Assembly: GCA_021647585.1 (NCBI GenBank)
Contig: JAKIUK010000009.1
Span: 1-64,000 of the forward strand
DNA from: Methylococcaceae bacterium
Lineage (GTDB): Bacteria; Pseudomonadota; Gammaproteobacteria; Methylococcales; Methylomonadaceae
Direction: 5' to 3'
Length of the DNA stretch: 64,000 nt
This document shows positions 55,061 to 63,270 of this stretch, in pieces. Made by a program: the position numbers and the translations under genes. The stretch's first letter is position 1. Each line of letters opens with the position of its first letter. The notes under the pieces were generated by a model. It did not search any database, was not told where the DNA came from, and was given only the letters and a program-made list of their open reading frames with translations.

Positions 55061-55780
55061 TTGTTAAGTTATATCTATTTAAAGCCTTCCTATATTTTTA
55101 GTCTGTGTCTCTTTTTTTTGGGACTCATGCTTTTAATTTTTTCTGTTCCCAGGTTTTTTTCTTCACTCGATTTATCCCATATCAATTCTTTTATTATTGA
55201 AATGCAAAAAGGCAACTCTTTTGCCCCAACGGCTATCAATAATGTTGAAAAAAAAATAAATAAATCTATTTCCTGGCATTCTAGTGTGGAAAATCAATAT
55301 CTAAAGTCAATTTTTCTTTATCAGCAGTTAAAACTTGAAGCACAAAAACATTCTGATATTCATACCCTAATTAATAACACAGATCATGCAACAAGAAAGG
55401 CATTACAATTAAACCCCATTGACCCATTTATCTGGTATCAATTAGCGTTTATTTTTTATGCGCAAGGACAGCCAGATGATGTCATTTTAAATGTATTGAA
55501 ATATTCAATTTATACCGGCCCAGTTGAAAAAGATTTACTGTATGGACGCATACTTTTTATGTCTGATTATATAGCGGTGATAGATGATGAATTAATGAAC
55601 CTTTTTAAGTTTCAGTTACTATTATTATGGCAATTAAAACACCATGATTCAGTCACATTAATTGTTAAAAAACCTGAGCTAAAATCTTTGTTTATTGATG
55701 TCCTGTCTTTTTCCACTGAGGATCAATTACAATTTAACCGGCATTTAAAAAAGGCTAAAAAGAAAAATAGCGAAAAGTAG
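55061..55780 (+). CDS. Membrane-anchored TPR-like protein of EPS locus
   Basis: 239 residues from a TTG start with weak start context. One N-terminal membrane helix (about 13-33) is followed by a helical domain, with a TPR-like motif ATRKALQLNPIDPFIWYQLA then FIFYAQGQPDDVILNVLKYS (about 105-150). The C-terminus is basic (HLKKAKKKNSEK). Such small TPR proteins are often encoded next to O-antigen ligase-type proteins in EPS loci, which is the case here (56812-58161, opposite strand). Role unknown; probably a periplasmic scaffold. Confidence 0.6.
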   Translation: MLSYIYLKPSYIFSLCLFFLGLMLLIFSVPRFFSSLDLSHINSFIIEMQKGNSFAPTAINNVEKKINKSISWHSSVENQYLKSIFLYQQLKLEAQKHSDIHTLINNTDHATRKALQLNPIDPFIWYQLAFIFYAQGQPDDVILNVLKYSIYTGPVEKDLLYGRILFMSDYIAVIDDELMNLFKFQLLLLWQLKHHDSVTLIVKKPELKSLFIDVLSFSTEDQLQFNRHLKKAKKKNSEK

Positions 55781-55829
55781 TTTTTCTACGAGTATAACTT
55801 TCATTTAATGACCTAACATTACAAACTGC

Positions 55830-55905
55830 GTCATTCCGAGCAACGGGAGGAATCTTGAGTCTAAGCACACTTTTAAGCAACAAAATTTCTCCCGGACAAC
55901 CCATT
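55830..55905 (+). repeat. Dispersed repeat family A, copy 5 (truncated)
   Basis: Begins GTCATTCCGAGCAACGGGAG then GAATCTTGAGTCTAAGCACA and AAGCAACAAAATTTCTC, then diverges; the right inverted terminus is missing. Confidence 0.6.
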
Positions 55906-56013
55906 TAAGGCTTGATCTCTGCTTAGTTAATAGGAATATAATTTTAACCACCTTTTTAAGCCATTATTTATTGCCCTGTATGCTTATCAGCAATTTTAAT
56001 TTTAAATAATTCA

Positions 56014-56778
56014 TTGAAAAAACTATTATCAAAAATCATCAATCTAAAAAAAGTACCCCGTATTTTTTCTGTACCTGAGGATACCCGTGTCTACTGTATT
56101 GGTGATATTCATGGGCGGTGTGATCTGTTAATTGCTTTACATAATAAAATTGTACTGGATTCAGCAGGTTTTTCAGGTAAAAAGTTACTAATTTACCTTG
56201 GAGATTATATTGATAGGGGACTGTATTCTAAAGAGGTTGTAGATCTTCTGTTAACGCAACCTGTAGAGGGGTTTGAAGCAATATACTTACGAGGAAATCA
56301 TGAACAAGTGCTGTTGGATTTTCTTAATCTAGATCCAAACATTGCCAGTCAATGGTTTAATTTTGGTGGACTGGCTACAGTGTTTAGTTATGGCCTTGCA
56401 ATAAAGGGGATTCCGGTTGGCGACGATTTAAAACAAATACAACAAGACCTTATCAATAAAATTCCCACAGAACATATTTCTTTTTACTCCCATTTACAAC
56501 ATAGTTTTGAATACGGTGATTATTTCTTTGTTCATGCCGGTGTAAAACCAAAAGTTGCCTTAAGTCATCAATCTAAATTAGATATGATGTGGATTCGAGA
56601 AGAATTTTTGAATTCTAAATTCTGTCATCCAAAAATGATAGTACATGGTCATTCTGTCTCTAAACTGCCAATAGTTTTATCTAACAGAATTGGTATTGAT
56701 ACCGGGGCATATTACAGCGATATTTTGACTTGTTTAATATTAGAAGGCGAAAACAAACGTTTTTTAGCAACGTCCTAA
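56014..56778 (+). CDS. PPP-family metallophosphoesterase (serine/threonine phosphatase-like)
   Basis: 254 residues from a TTG start (MKKLLSKIINLKKVPRIFSV). Conserved motifs: GDIHGRCDLL (residues 33-42), GDYIDRG (67-73) and LRGNHEQ (96-102) carry the dinuclear metal ligands, followed by FVHAGVKP and MIVHGHSV. These are the GDxHG, GDxxDRG and GNHE motifs of PPP phosphatases such as PrpA/PrpB or lambda phosphatase. It may dephosphorylate Ser/Thr or Tyr residues. Located downstream of the Wzc-type kinase, it is a candidate reverse enzyme for EPS regulation, but this is inference. Confidence 0.85.
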   Translation: MKKLLSKIINLKKVPRIFSVPEDTRVYCIGDIHGRCDLLIALHNKIVLDSAGFSGKKLLIYLGDYIDRGLYSKEVVDLLLTQPVEGFEAIYLRGNHEQVLLDFLNLDPNIASQWFNFGGLATVFSYGLAIKGIPVGDDLKQIQQDLINKIPTEHISFYSHLQHSFEYGDYFFVHAGVKPKVALSHQSKLDMMWIREEFLNSKFCHPKMIVHGHSVSKLPIVLSNRIGIDTGAYYSDILTCLILEGENKRFLATS

Positions 56779-56811
56779 CTAGTATTCCATCAAATCAAAG
56801 TTGTCAGGCTA

Positions 56812-58161
56812 CTAGTTTCTGGAACTAAACGACTGGGAAAACCCCGCTCCTAGAATAGCAGAATAGGTAATTGCTATTGCGGGTATTTGTAGACTAAAAT
56901 CAACAAATGCGTGTGTAGCGACTAATACCGTACTGGAAAATCCGATAGCAGGGTAAATCCAATTGCGTTGCCTATTCCAAATGCCTGTTAAACATTTTAG
57001 TGCAATCATAAAAACACTTAAAAAAAGTGTGCTTGCTGCCGGAATACCTAATTCAAAAATATTTTCCAGATAGGTGTTATGCGCTTTATCAAAATGCCCT
57101 CTAACCTCTTTTGTTCTATAGAGACGAAATGAACTTTCGTATGTCCCATACCCAAACCCCAGGTATGGATTGCTTGCAATCCCATTAATAGTAGCCTCAT
57201 ATACTTTGGGGCGTTCAGATTCTGCTATTGAAATCCCTGCCATTCTTTCCATTAACTTATCACTACTTACATTAAATAATGTAACTGCAATTACAATAAT
57301 GGCTAGAGAGGCATAGCTTAATGCCCGGTTACGTAATTTATTACTCACACTTAATAGTATAAATAAAGTGATGATTGCTAATGCTGTACTTAGAAAACCT
57401 CCTCGGGAATGGGTTAAAAATAAAGCCGTTCCAATAGTAAAAAACATCAGAAACTGACGCCAGCTACGAATAATAATATTTTCTATGAACAGTTGTTTAC
57501 CATAATTGCCGTTTAAACCATATCTTGCACTGCTTTTAAATTGTTGCAGTATATTAGGAATTAAACAAAGTAAAGACAGTCCCGCATAAGTGGCGTATGA
57601 GTTTCTGTTGATAAATGTACTGCTAACTTCATTTTTATAAGCCCATTTGTCAAACCAAAGTATTTTATTAAAATTTCCAAAATAGATGATTAACCCATAG
57701 ACTGCATAGATAAATCCAGCTATTGCCAACCAATTGAATAACTTTTCTGCACAGTCTGCTTTTTGGCAGTAATACATTGCCAGGATAAAAACCAGGCCAT
57801 ATGATAAAAGCCGCATTATTGCAGTAACCGTTTGTTCTGGCACCAGGCTTATCGTGGACGGTATTTCTGCTGCCAAAGCCTGTGCTGTTAGTTGCCAAAA
57901 GGGATGCCCCCAGCTTTCTGGAATAAATGACTGAGCTTGAATATAACCCCAAAGTAAAACGCTGATGAACAAAAAAAAGGGTGTTTTAATACGCTCAAAC
58001 TGCAATACCCTTTTTTTATCATTACCCCAGAAAGAAATACACCAGTAAATTGTAATGAGTGCAATAAAGATACACAGCATACTCCATGACCAGGGTCTAT
58101 TAGAGCCAAACGGAAGTGGTGATAAAACAAGTACAACGAGCAGACTATAGAAAGGAAACAT
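56812..58161 (-). CDS. O-antigen ligase/polymerase family membrane protein
   Basis: 449 residues with about ten or eleven membrane helices. The Wzy_C-type core has FLTHSRGGFLSTALAIIT (about residues 246-263), then a periplasmic loop NPYLGFGYGTYESSFRLY and HFDKAHNTYLENIFELGIPA with the conserved His, as in WaaL and EPS polymerases. It may join or transfer repeat units at the periplasmic face. Since another Wzy-like protein is encoded at 45990-47258, the two probably have different roles. It lies tail-to-tail with the phosphatase gene (34 bases apart). Confidence 0.87.
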   Translation of the reverse strand: MFPFYSLLVVLVLSPLPFGSNRPWSWSMLCIFIALITIYWCISFWGNDKKRVLQFERIKTPFFLFISVLLWGYIQAQSFIPESWGHPFWQLTAQALAAEIPSTISLVPEQTVTAIMRLLSYGLVFILAMYYCQKADCAEKLFNWLAIAGFIYAVYGLIIYFGNFNKILWFDKWAYKNEVSSTFINRNSYATYAGLSLLCLIPNILQQFKSSARYGLNGNYGKQLFIENIIIRSWRQFLMFFTIGTALFLTHSRGGFLSTALAIITLFILLSVSNKLRNRALSYASLAIIVIAVTLFNVSSDKLMERMAGISIAESERPKVYEATINGIASNPYLGFGYGTYESSFRLYRTKEVRGHFDKAHNTYLENIFELGIPAASTLFLSVFMIALKCLTGIWNRQRNWIYPAIGFSSTVLVATHAFVDFSLQIPAIAITYSAILGAGFSQSFSSRN

Positions 58162-58168
58162 TTTATAA

Positions 58169-58345
58169 TATGGTTATGAACAAAGCACAGGTCTAACTTT
58201 AAATGGGTTATCATTTCTTGGCTATATACAAACCACAGGTTATCTTTTGGAAGTGAGGCTTTAGCCTCACTTCCACGTTGAAGATTATGTTGGTATTTAT
58301 GAACCTATTTTCAACCACAATTTGTGGTTAGTTCATAGCCATGTA
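58169..58345 (-). repeat. MITE-like repeat family D, copy 2
   Basis: The left end ATATGGTTATGAACAAAGCA and the right end GTGGTTAGTTCATAGCCATG are inverted relatives. The right half is the complement of 34431-34500 (for example TTTCAACCACAATTTGTGGT). It is about twice the length of copy 1 and carries an extra central segment with the hairpin at 58249-58274. Confidence 0.7.
58249..58274. terminator. Strong hairpin, possible bidirectional terminator
   Basis: GGAAGTGAGGCT followed by TT and AGCCTCACTTCC: a perfect 12-base-pair stem with a 2-base loop. Only four bases of T (plus side upstream, read as AAAA on minus) flank it, so intrinsic termination is uncertain. It lies downstream of glmS on the minus strand. 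Confidence 0.4.
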
Positions 58346-58365
58346 TCATTTTGACCGGTGGGGAA

Positions 58366-58423
58366 AAATCCTGTTGCTCAAGTTGTGTTGTGACTTAAGA
58401 TTCCTCCCGTTGCTCAGAATGAC
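58366..58423 (-). repeat. Dispersed repeat family A, copy 6 (truncated, inverted)
   Basis: AAATCCTGTTGCTCAAGTTG then GACTTAAGATTCCTCCCGTT and GCTCAGAATGAC is the complement of the left end of family A. The following CACCGTTTGTAAACCTACAA then ACGTCAAAATC parallels the bases after copy 3 (TGTGAATTTATCTACAAACG then TTAAAATC). Confidence 0.6.
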
Positions 58424-58549
58424 ACCGTTTGTAAACCTACAAACGTCAAAATCAGGAGTAAGCTGCGATAGGTTAATAGTCATTTTTTATTATTCATCCG
58501 TGAATATATATAACAAACAAGGTGAGTTATTCTGACATTTCTTTTAAAG

Positions 58550-60445
58550 CTATTCTACCGTCACTGATTTAGCCAAATTCCTGGGCTGGTCAACATCTGT
58601 ACCTTTAATCAAAGCAACATGATAGCTCAACAATTGCAATAAAATATTATAGGTAATCGGTGCAGTAATTCGACCTACACCTGCTATTGCTTTAACAACT
58701 TTATAATCAGTTTCTGAACTAATGTCAGACTGCTCATCTTCAAACACTATCATTTGTCCCCCTCTTGCCTTAACTTCTTGCAGGTTAGATTTTAGTTTTT
58801 CAAGCAAATCATCGAGTGGCGCAATTGCAATAACAGGCATATTTTCATCAATCAATGCCAAAGGACCATGTTTCAATTCTCCTGCAGGATAAGCTTCAGC
58901 ATGGATATAGCTTATTTCTTTTAGTTTTAAAGCGCCTTCCATCGCAATAGGATACATAACGCCTCTACCAAGAAAAAGTGCATTGTGTTTATCGGTAAAG
59001 CTTTCAGCTATGTTTCTTATAGCCTCCTCGTGTTGCAAAGCTTTCTCAATTAGGCCTGGTAATTTGTGTAATCCCTGAATGATTCTATTTTCCTGTTCCT
59101 CAACCATTTTATTTTGTGATTTACCAATACTCATTACCAGTAAAGCGAGCACCACGAGTTGAGTAGTGAACGCCTTGGTAGAAGCCACCCCTATTTCAGG
59201 ACCTGCATGTGTAAGACAGGTAAGATCAGATTCTCTGGTTAAACTCGATTCAGCAACATTACAGATTGATAGTGTAGGGATGTTTAACACTTCCTTTGTT
59301 TCCAAAGGAGACAAGTCATTTTGTTGTAATGACATTCGGCTAGTATTTATTTTTTGTAATGCGGCCAAGGTGTCCGCTGTTTCGCCTGACTGGCTGATGG
59401 TAACAAATAAAGTATTATTTTGAATAACTGGATTTCGATAACGATATTCACTAGCAACTTCAACCTGACAGGGCAGACCAATATAATCTTCGAACCAATA
59501 TTTAGCCACCAACCCGGCATGGTAACTGGTACCACAAGCAATAATTTGTACTTGCTGTATTTTATTAAAAATGGCCTCTGCCTGAGGACCAAAACTGGAA
59601 ATTAACACTTGCTCTTGTGTAATTCGTCCTTCCAATGCATCAATAACAGCCTTGGGCTGCTCAAAGATTTCTTTGTGCATATAATGTTTATGCTCGCCCA
59701 ACTCAACAGCATGAGACCTTAGACTAGATTGTTTTATTGGCCGATCAACGAGTTTCCCGTTAACATCATAAATTTCAATTGATTGACGTTTTATTTTAGC
59801 TACATCACCTTCTTCTAAAAAGATAAAACTTTGGGTAACGGGTAATAAAGCTGAAACATCTGATGCTATAAAATGCTCACCAATACCAATGCCAATGACT
59901 AACGGGCTGCCTTTTCTTGCTGCTATCAATGTTTCCGGGTCATTTACGGCAACAATTCCTAATGCGTAAGCTCCCTTGAATGCACTTATCGCTTGAGTAA
60001 CTGCCTTGAGCAAATCATCTGTTGCATCCAGTTGTTGATGTATTGCATGGGCAATGACCTCAGTGTCAGTTTCAGATGTAAATTTGTAGCCTGATTGCAG
60101 TTGGCTGGCTTTTAATTGCTGATAATTTTCGATAATACCATTATGCACGACAGCTACTTTATTATTACAAATATGAGGATGAGCATTATTTTCAGATGGC
60201 ACACCATGCGTTGCCCAACGCGTGTGGGCAATTCCTACTGACCCGGTAAATGGTTCTGGTTCTTGCTCAATCTTTGCCTCTAAATTCTTTATCTTGCCTA
60301 TCGATCGGACGCGCCGAAGCTCTCCTGTATTATTTAACAGCGCAATACCTGATGAATCGTATCCTCGATACTCTAATCTTTTTAACCCTAATAATAAAAT
60401 GGGCACTACATTTCTTTCAGCCACTCCGCCAACAATTCCGCACAC
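58550..60445 (-). CDS. glmS: Glutamine:fructose-6-phosphate aminotransferase
   Basis: 631 residues from a GTG at 60445. That start places the catalytic Cys directly after the initiator (MCGIVGG), as the family requires, and GGAG lies 6 bases upstream. In-frame ATGs 6 and 12 bases earlier would bury the nucleophile and are rejected. Glutaminase domain: CGIVGG, HTRWATHGVPSENNAHPH, VVHNGIIENYQ. Two SIS domains follow: IIACGTSYHAGLVAKYWFED, TISQSGETADTLAALQK, EIGVASTKAFTTQ, HAEAYPAGELKHGPLALI. It ends DQPRNLAKSVTVE. It makes glucosamine-6-P for UDP-GlcNAc. About 20 extra residues (around 380-400, KINTSRMSLQQNDLSPLETK) sit between SQSGET and CNV relative to E. coli GlmS. Confidence 0.96.
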   Translation of the reverse strand: MCGIVGGVAERNVVPILLLGLKRLEYRGYDSSGIALLNNTGELRRVRSIGKIKNLEAKIEQEPEPFTGSVGIAHTRWATHGVPSENNAHPHICNNKVAVVHNGIIENYQQLKASQLQSGYKFTSETDTEVIAHAIHQQLDATDDLLKAVTQAISAFKGAYALGIVAVNDPETLIAARKGSPLVIGIGIGEHFIASDVSALLPVTQSFIFLEEGDVAKIKRQSIEIYDVNGKLVDRPIKQSSLRSHAVELGEHKHYMHKEIFEQPKAVIDALEGRITQEQVLISSFGPQAEAIFNKIQQVQIIACGTSYHAGLVAKYWFEDYIGLPCQVEVASEYRYRNPVIQNNTLFVTISQSGETADTLAALQKINTSRMSLQQNDLSPLETKEVLNIPTLSICNVAESSLTRESDLTCLTHAGPEIGVASTKAFTTQLVVLALLVMSIGKSQNKMVEEQENRIIQGLHKLPGLIEKALQHEEAIRNIAESFTDKHNALFLGRGVMYPIAMEGALKLKEISYIHAEAYPAGELKHGPLALIDENMPVIAIAPLDDLLEKLKSNLQEVKARGGQMIVFEDEQSDISSETDYKVVKAIAGVGRITAPITYNILLQLLSYHVALIKGTDVDQPRNLAKSVTVE

Positions 60446-60497
60446 AGGCATCTCCACTACAAAACTTTAACTGTAAATTTTTCTATTCGTTAATACT

Positions 60498-60645
60498 TAA
60501 TTCTACTTTGTCAGATTTTAAATGTAGGGTGCGTGGCACTCACCCAAATTATTTTTTATCCTTCCATTGCCAAAATGGTGCGTACAACGCACCCTACGAA
60601 GATACTTTTGTATAGTATCCATTCAAATGTGACAAAGTAGAATTA
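60498..60645. repeat. MITE-like repeat family B, copy 3 (most complete)
   Basis: 148 bases with perfect 15-base terminal inverted repeats: TAATTCTACTTTGTC at 60498 and GACAAAGTAGAATTA ending at 60645, with further imperfect match inward (AGATTTTAAAT versus ACATTTGAAT). The interior has GTAGGGTGCGTGGCACTCAC and GGTGCGTACAACGCACCCTA hairpins. Ends TAAT/ATTA would be consistent with TA-target insertion, but this is not proven. It lies upstream of glmS, 53 bases before its start. Confidence 0.82.
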
Positions 60646-60697
60646 ATCCTATATTGGATATGTTTTCCAGTACTCATCAATATAATACTGATGAAGA

Positions 60698-61801
60698 CTA
60701 GCATACGCCTAATCGCTCCCTTTGATAACTGCCATCTTGTACATTTGCACACCACTGATGATTAGCTAAATACCATTGGACTGTTTTCTTAATACCACTC
60801 TCAAAACTTTCCTCTGGTTTCCAACCCAAGTCCTTGAATATTTTACTTGCATCAATAGCATACCTCAGATCATGACCCGCACGATCTTGTACATAAGAAA
60901 TAAGGTCTTTGTATTTTTCTACTCCTACAGGTTTAGCTGGCACAAGCTGTTCCAACAGATCACAAATTGTATTAACCACATCTATATTTTGTTTTTCATT
61001 ATGCCCACCAATATTATACGTTTCCGCAATTTTCCCTTTTGTTGCAACCAGCACTAATGCTCTGGCATGATCTTCCACATATAACCAGTCTCTGATCTGG
61101 TTTCCTTTACCATAGACAGGTAAAGGCTTTCCTTCAAGAGCATTAAGAATTATTAGTGGAATCAGCTTTTCTGGAAAATGATAAGGACCATAATTGTTAG
61201 AACAATTCGTAATTAAAGTTGGCAAGCCATAAGTTCGATGCCACGCACGCACCAAATGGTCTGAGCTGGCTTTACTCACTGAATAGGGCGAACTGGGCGC
61301 ATAGGATGAGGTTTCTGTAAACAAAGGCAACGCATCACCCACTGTCACTAGAGAAGAATCTAAATCATCTGGATGAGGCAAATCCCCATAGACTTCATCC
61401 GTCGAAATATGGTGAAAACGGAACTCGGCTTTTTTGACTGACTGCAATTGCGACCAATAGTCTCTCGCTTGTTCTAGCAGTGTATATGTTCCAACAATAT
61501 TGGTTTGTATAAATTCACCTGGGCCATCGATAGAACGATCAACATGCGACTCAGCGGCAAGATGCATAATAATGTCTGGCTGATATTGCTCTAAAACAGC
61601 TTTAATTTCAGCAGAATTGCAAATATCGATCTGTTCGAAACTGTAACGATCGTTAGCAGCAATTTCTTCTAATGATTCCAGATTCCCAGCGTAAGTCAAC
61701 TTATCAACATTAATAACTTTAAATTCTGTGTCATTAATAATATGTCGAATGACTGCTGAGCCAATAAAACCAGCACCGCCTGTTACCAAAATAGTTTTCA
61801 T
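60698..61801 (-). CDS. rfbB: dTDP-glucose 4,6-dehydratase
   Basis: 367 residues from ATG 61801 (MKTILVTGGAGFIGSAV), which has AAAGG upstream; an 11-residue longer frame start at 61834 lies inside rfbD. NAD motif TGGAGFIG, HLAAESHVDRSIDGP, HISTDEVYGDLPHPD (Thr-Asp-Glu catalytic) and YAPSSPYSVSKASSDHLV (Tyr-x3-Lys) are present, followed by TNCSNNYGPYHFPEKLIPL. It converts dTDP-glucose to dTDP-4-keto-6-deoxyglucose in the dTDP-L-rhamnose pathway. It is the last of the co-directional rfbA-C-D-B genes and lies 5 bases after rfbD. Confidence 0.97.
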   Translation of the reverse strand: MKTILVTGGAGFIGSAVIRHIINDTEFKVINVDKLTYAGNLESLEEIAANDRYSFEQIDICNSAEIKAVLEQYQPDIIMHLAAESHVDRSIDGPGEFIQTNIVGTYTLLEQARDYWSQLQSVKKAEFRFHHISTDEVYGDLPHPDDLDSSLVTVGDALPLFTETSSYAPSSPYSVSKASSDHLVRAWHRTYGLPTLITNCSNNYGPYHFPEKLIPLIILNALEGKPLPVYGKGNQIRDWLYVEDHARALVLVATKGKIAETYNIGGHNEKQNIDVVNTICDLLEQLVPAKPVGVEKYKDLISYVQDRAGHDLRYAIDASKIFKDLGWKPEESFESGIKKTVQWYLANHQWCANVQDGSYQRERLGVC

Positions 61802-61806
61802 ATTAT

Positions 61807-62700
61807 TTAACCTTTCTGCAGGTTTTTTAAGCATGCTTGTAATGAGTCTTTCCAGTAAGGAATAGTTAAATCAAAATTCTGTTTAATTTTGGCTTTGTTT
61901 AAAACACTATAATGAGGTCGTTTAGCTGGTGTTGGATAATCTTTGCTTTCTATAGCACTAACAGTACAGGCAATATTTGACAACTCAAAGATTGCTTTAG
62001 CAAAGTCATACCAACTACACACTCCTTCATTACTATAATGATACAGATGTACACTTTCTTGCTGAAATACATTTGAATAAGCAGTAAATGAGACAACCAT
62101 TTGCAAAATGCTATCCGCCAGATCTTTTGCATATGTTGGGCTGCCTATCTGATCAAAAATCACATTGAGGCTCTCACGCTCTCTACCTAATCTAAGCATA
62201 GTTTTAACAAAATTATTGCCATATTCTGAATAAACCCAGCTGGTCCGTATAATGATCGCTTTGGGAGCAATGGACTGTATTGCCAGCTCACCTTTTAACT
62301 TACTTATACCATATACGCTTTGCGGATTAATTTTATCATTCTCAACATAAGGTTTATGATTCGTACCATCAAACACATAGTCAGTACTAATATGTATCAG
62401 TATTGAAGCTTGATCCTGAGTGATTTTGGCCAGTTGTTTTACCGCCAAATGATTAATTGCGTCAGCCAGTTCTTGCTCTTGTTCGGCCTTATCAACTGCA
62501 GTATAAGCAGCACAATTGATAATCAAATCAAATTGATTGTTTTTAAAATATTCAGAAACACTGTTCATGTTGCTCAAATCAAGATCATCCCGATTCACAA
62601 AGGTAAATTGATATTGCGGATAATCTAATGAAAGTGATGTTAACGACTGACCAAGCTGACCATTACTTCCCGTAACAAGAATTGATTTAATCTCAGGCAT
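61807..62700 (-). CDS. rfbD: dTDP-4-dehydrorhamnose reductase
   Basis: 297 residues from ATG 62700 (MPEIKSILVTGSNGQLGQSL); a TTG at 62721 would add 7 residues. TGSNGQLG is the NADPH-binding motif, DLIINCAAYTAVDKAEQE, HISTDYVFDGTNHKPYVEND and NPQSVYGISKLKGE carry the active site (Tyr-x3-Lys), and RTSWVYSEYGNNFVKTML is typical. It makes dTDP-L-rhamnose from the RfbC product. The start overlaps the end of rfbC by 8 bases. Confidence 0.96.
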   Translation of the reverse strand: MPEIKSILVTGSNGQLGQSLTSLSLDYPQYQFTFVNRDDLDLSNMNSVSEYFKNNQFDLIINCAAYTAVDKAEQEQELADAINHLAVKQLAKITQDQASILIHISTDYVFDGTNHKPYVENDKINPQSVYGISKLKGELAIQSIAPKAIIIRTSWVYSEYGNNFVKTMLRLGRERESLNVIFDQIGSPTYAKDLADSILQMVVSFTAYSNVFQQESVHLYHYSNEGVCSWYDFAKAIFELSNIACTVSAIESKDYPTPAKRPHYSVLNKAKIKQNFDLTIPYWKDSLQACLKNLQKG

Positions 62701-63268
62701 AATAATTGGTGTGATAATCAAAGCCCGAATCTAATTCGGATAAGCGGGGGTGTCTGGTATCTTTGTCTGATAGCTGTAAGCTGTTTTTGGGTAATTGCCA
62801 ATCAATCGCAAGTTGCGCATCATCAAAAACTAAACCTCGATCACATTCGGGCGAATAATAGTTATCTACTTTATAAGCAAAAGTAGCTGTGTCACTCAAT
62901 ACTACAAAGCCATGTGCAAAGCCTCTGGGTACAAATAGTTGATGTTTATTTTGCTCTGACAACTCTCCCGCAACATACTGCCCATATGTTGGGCTACCCT
63001 GACGAATATCTACGGCAATATCTAGTACAGCCCCTTGAATCACTCTAACCAATTTACTCTGGGCATGTGGAGGTAATTGAAAGTGCAACCCTCGAAGCAC
63101 GCCTTGAGAAGATTTAGACTCATTATCCTGGACAAACTTTACCTTATAACCGATTGCCTGCTCAAATTTATCTTGACGAAATGTTTCAGCAAAATAGCCA
63201 CGTTCATCACCATGAACTTCAGGCTTTATTAATACAACATCAGGAATTGACTGAGGTATAAATTCCAT
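62693..63268 (-). CDS. rfbC: dTDP-4-dehydrorhamnose 3,5-epimerase
   Basis: 191 residues. Cupin epimerase signatures: DVVLIKPEVHGDERGYFAET, FVQDNESKSSQGVLRGLHFQ with the catalytic His, KLVRVIQGAVLDIAVDIRQG, FVPRGFAHGFVVLSDTATFA, YKVDNYYSPECDRGLVFDD. Normal length. It epimerises dTDP-4-keto-6-deoxyglucose. Two bases separate it from rfbA upstream, so tightly co-transcribed. Confidence 0.97.
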   Translation of the reverse strand: MEFIPQSIPDVVLIKPEVHGDERGYFAETFRQDKFEQAIGYKVKFVQDNESKSSQGVLRGLHFQLPPHAQSKLVRVIQGAVLDIAVDIRQGSPTYGQYVAGELSEQNKHQLFVPRGFAHGFVVLSDTATFAYKVDNYYSPECDRGLVFDDAQLAIDWQLPKNSLQLSDKDTRHPRLSELDSGFDYHTNYYA

Positions 63269-63270
63269 AA

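Larger units (their letters stand above)
58162..58549. other. Intergenic stretch, 388 bases, repeats D and A plus hairpin
   Basis: No gene. It contains a family D element (58169-58345), within it a strong hairpin (58249-58274), and a truncated inverted family A copy (58366-58423). The stretch between glmS and the ligase gene, both minus-strand, must contain the ligase-gene promoter near 58162-58250. Confidence 0.55.

Noticed and set aside
60446..60457. Upstream in-frame ATG starts for glmS
   Set aside because: They would add residues before the catalytic N-terminal Cys; the GTG at 60445 with GGAG upstream gives the required MCGIVG start.
60250..60615. A 121-residue plus-strand frame at the 5' end of glmS
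   Set aside because: Antisense to glmS and running into MITE B; low-complexity and unlike a protein family.
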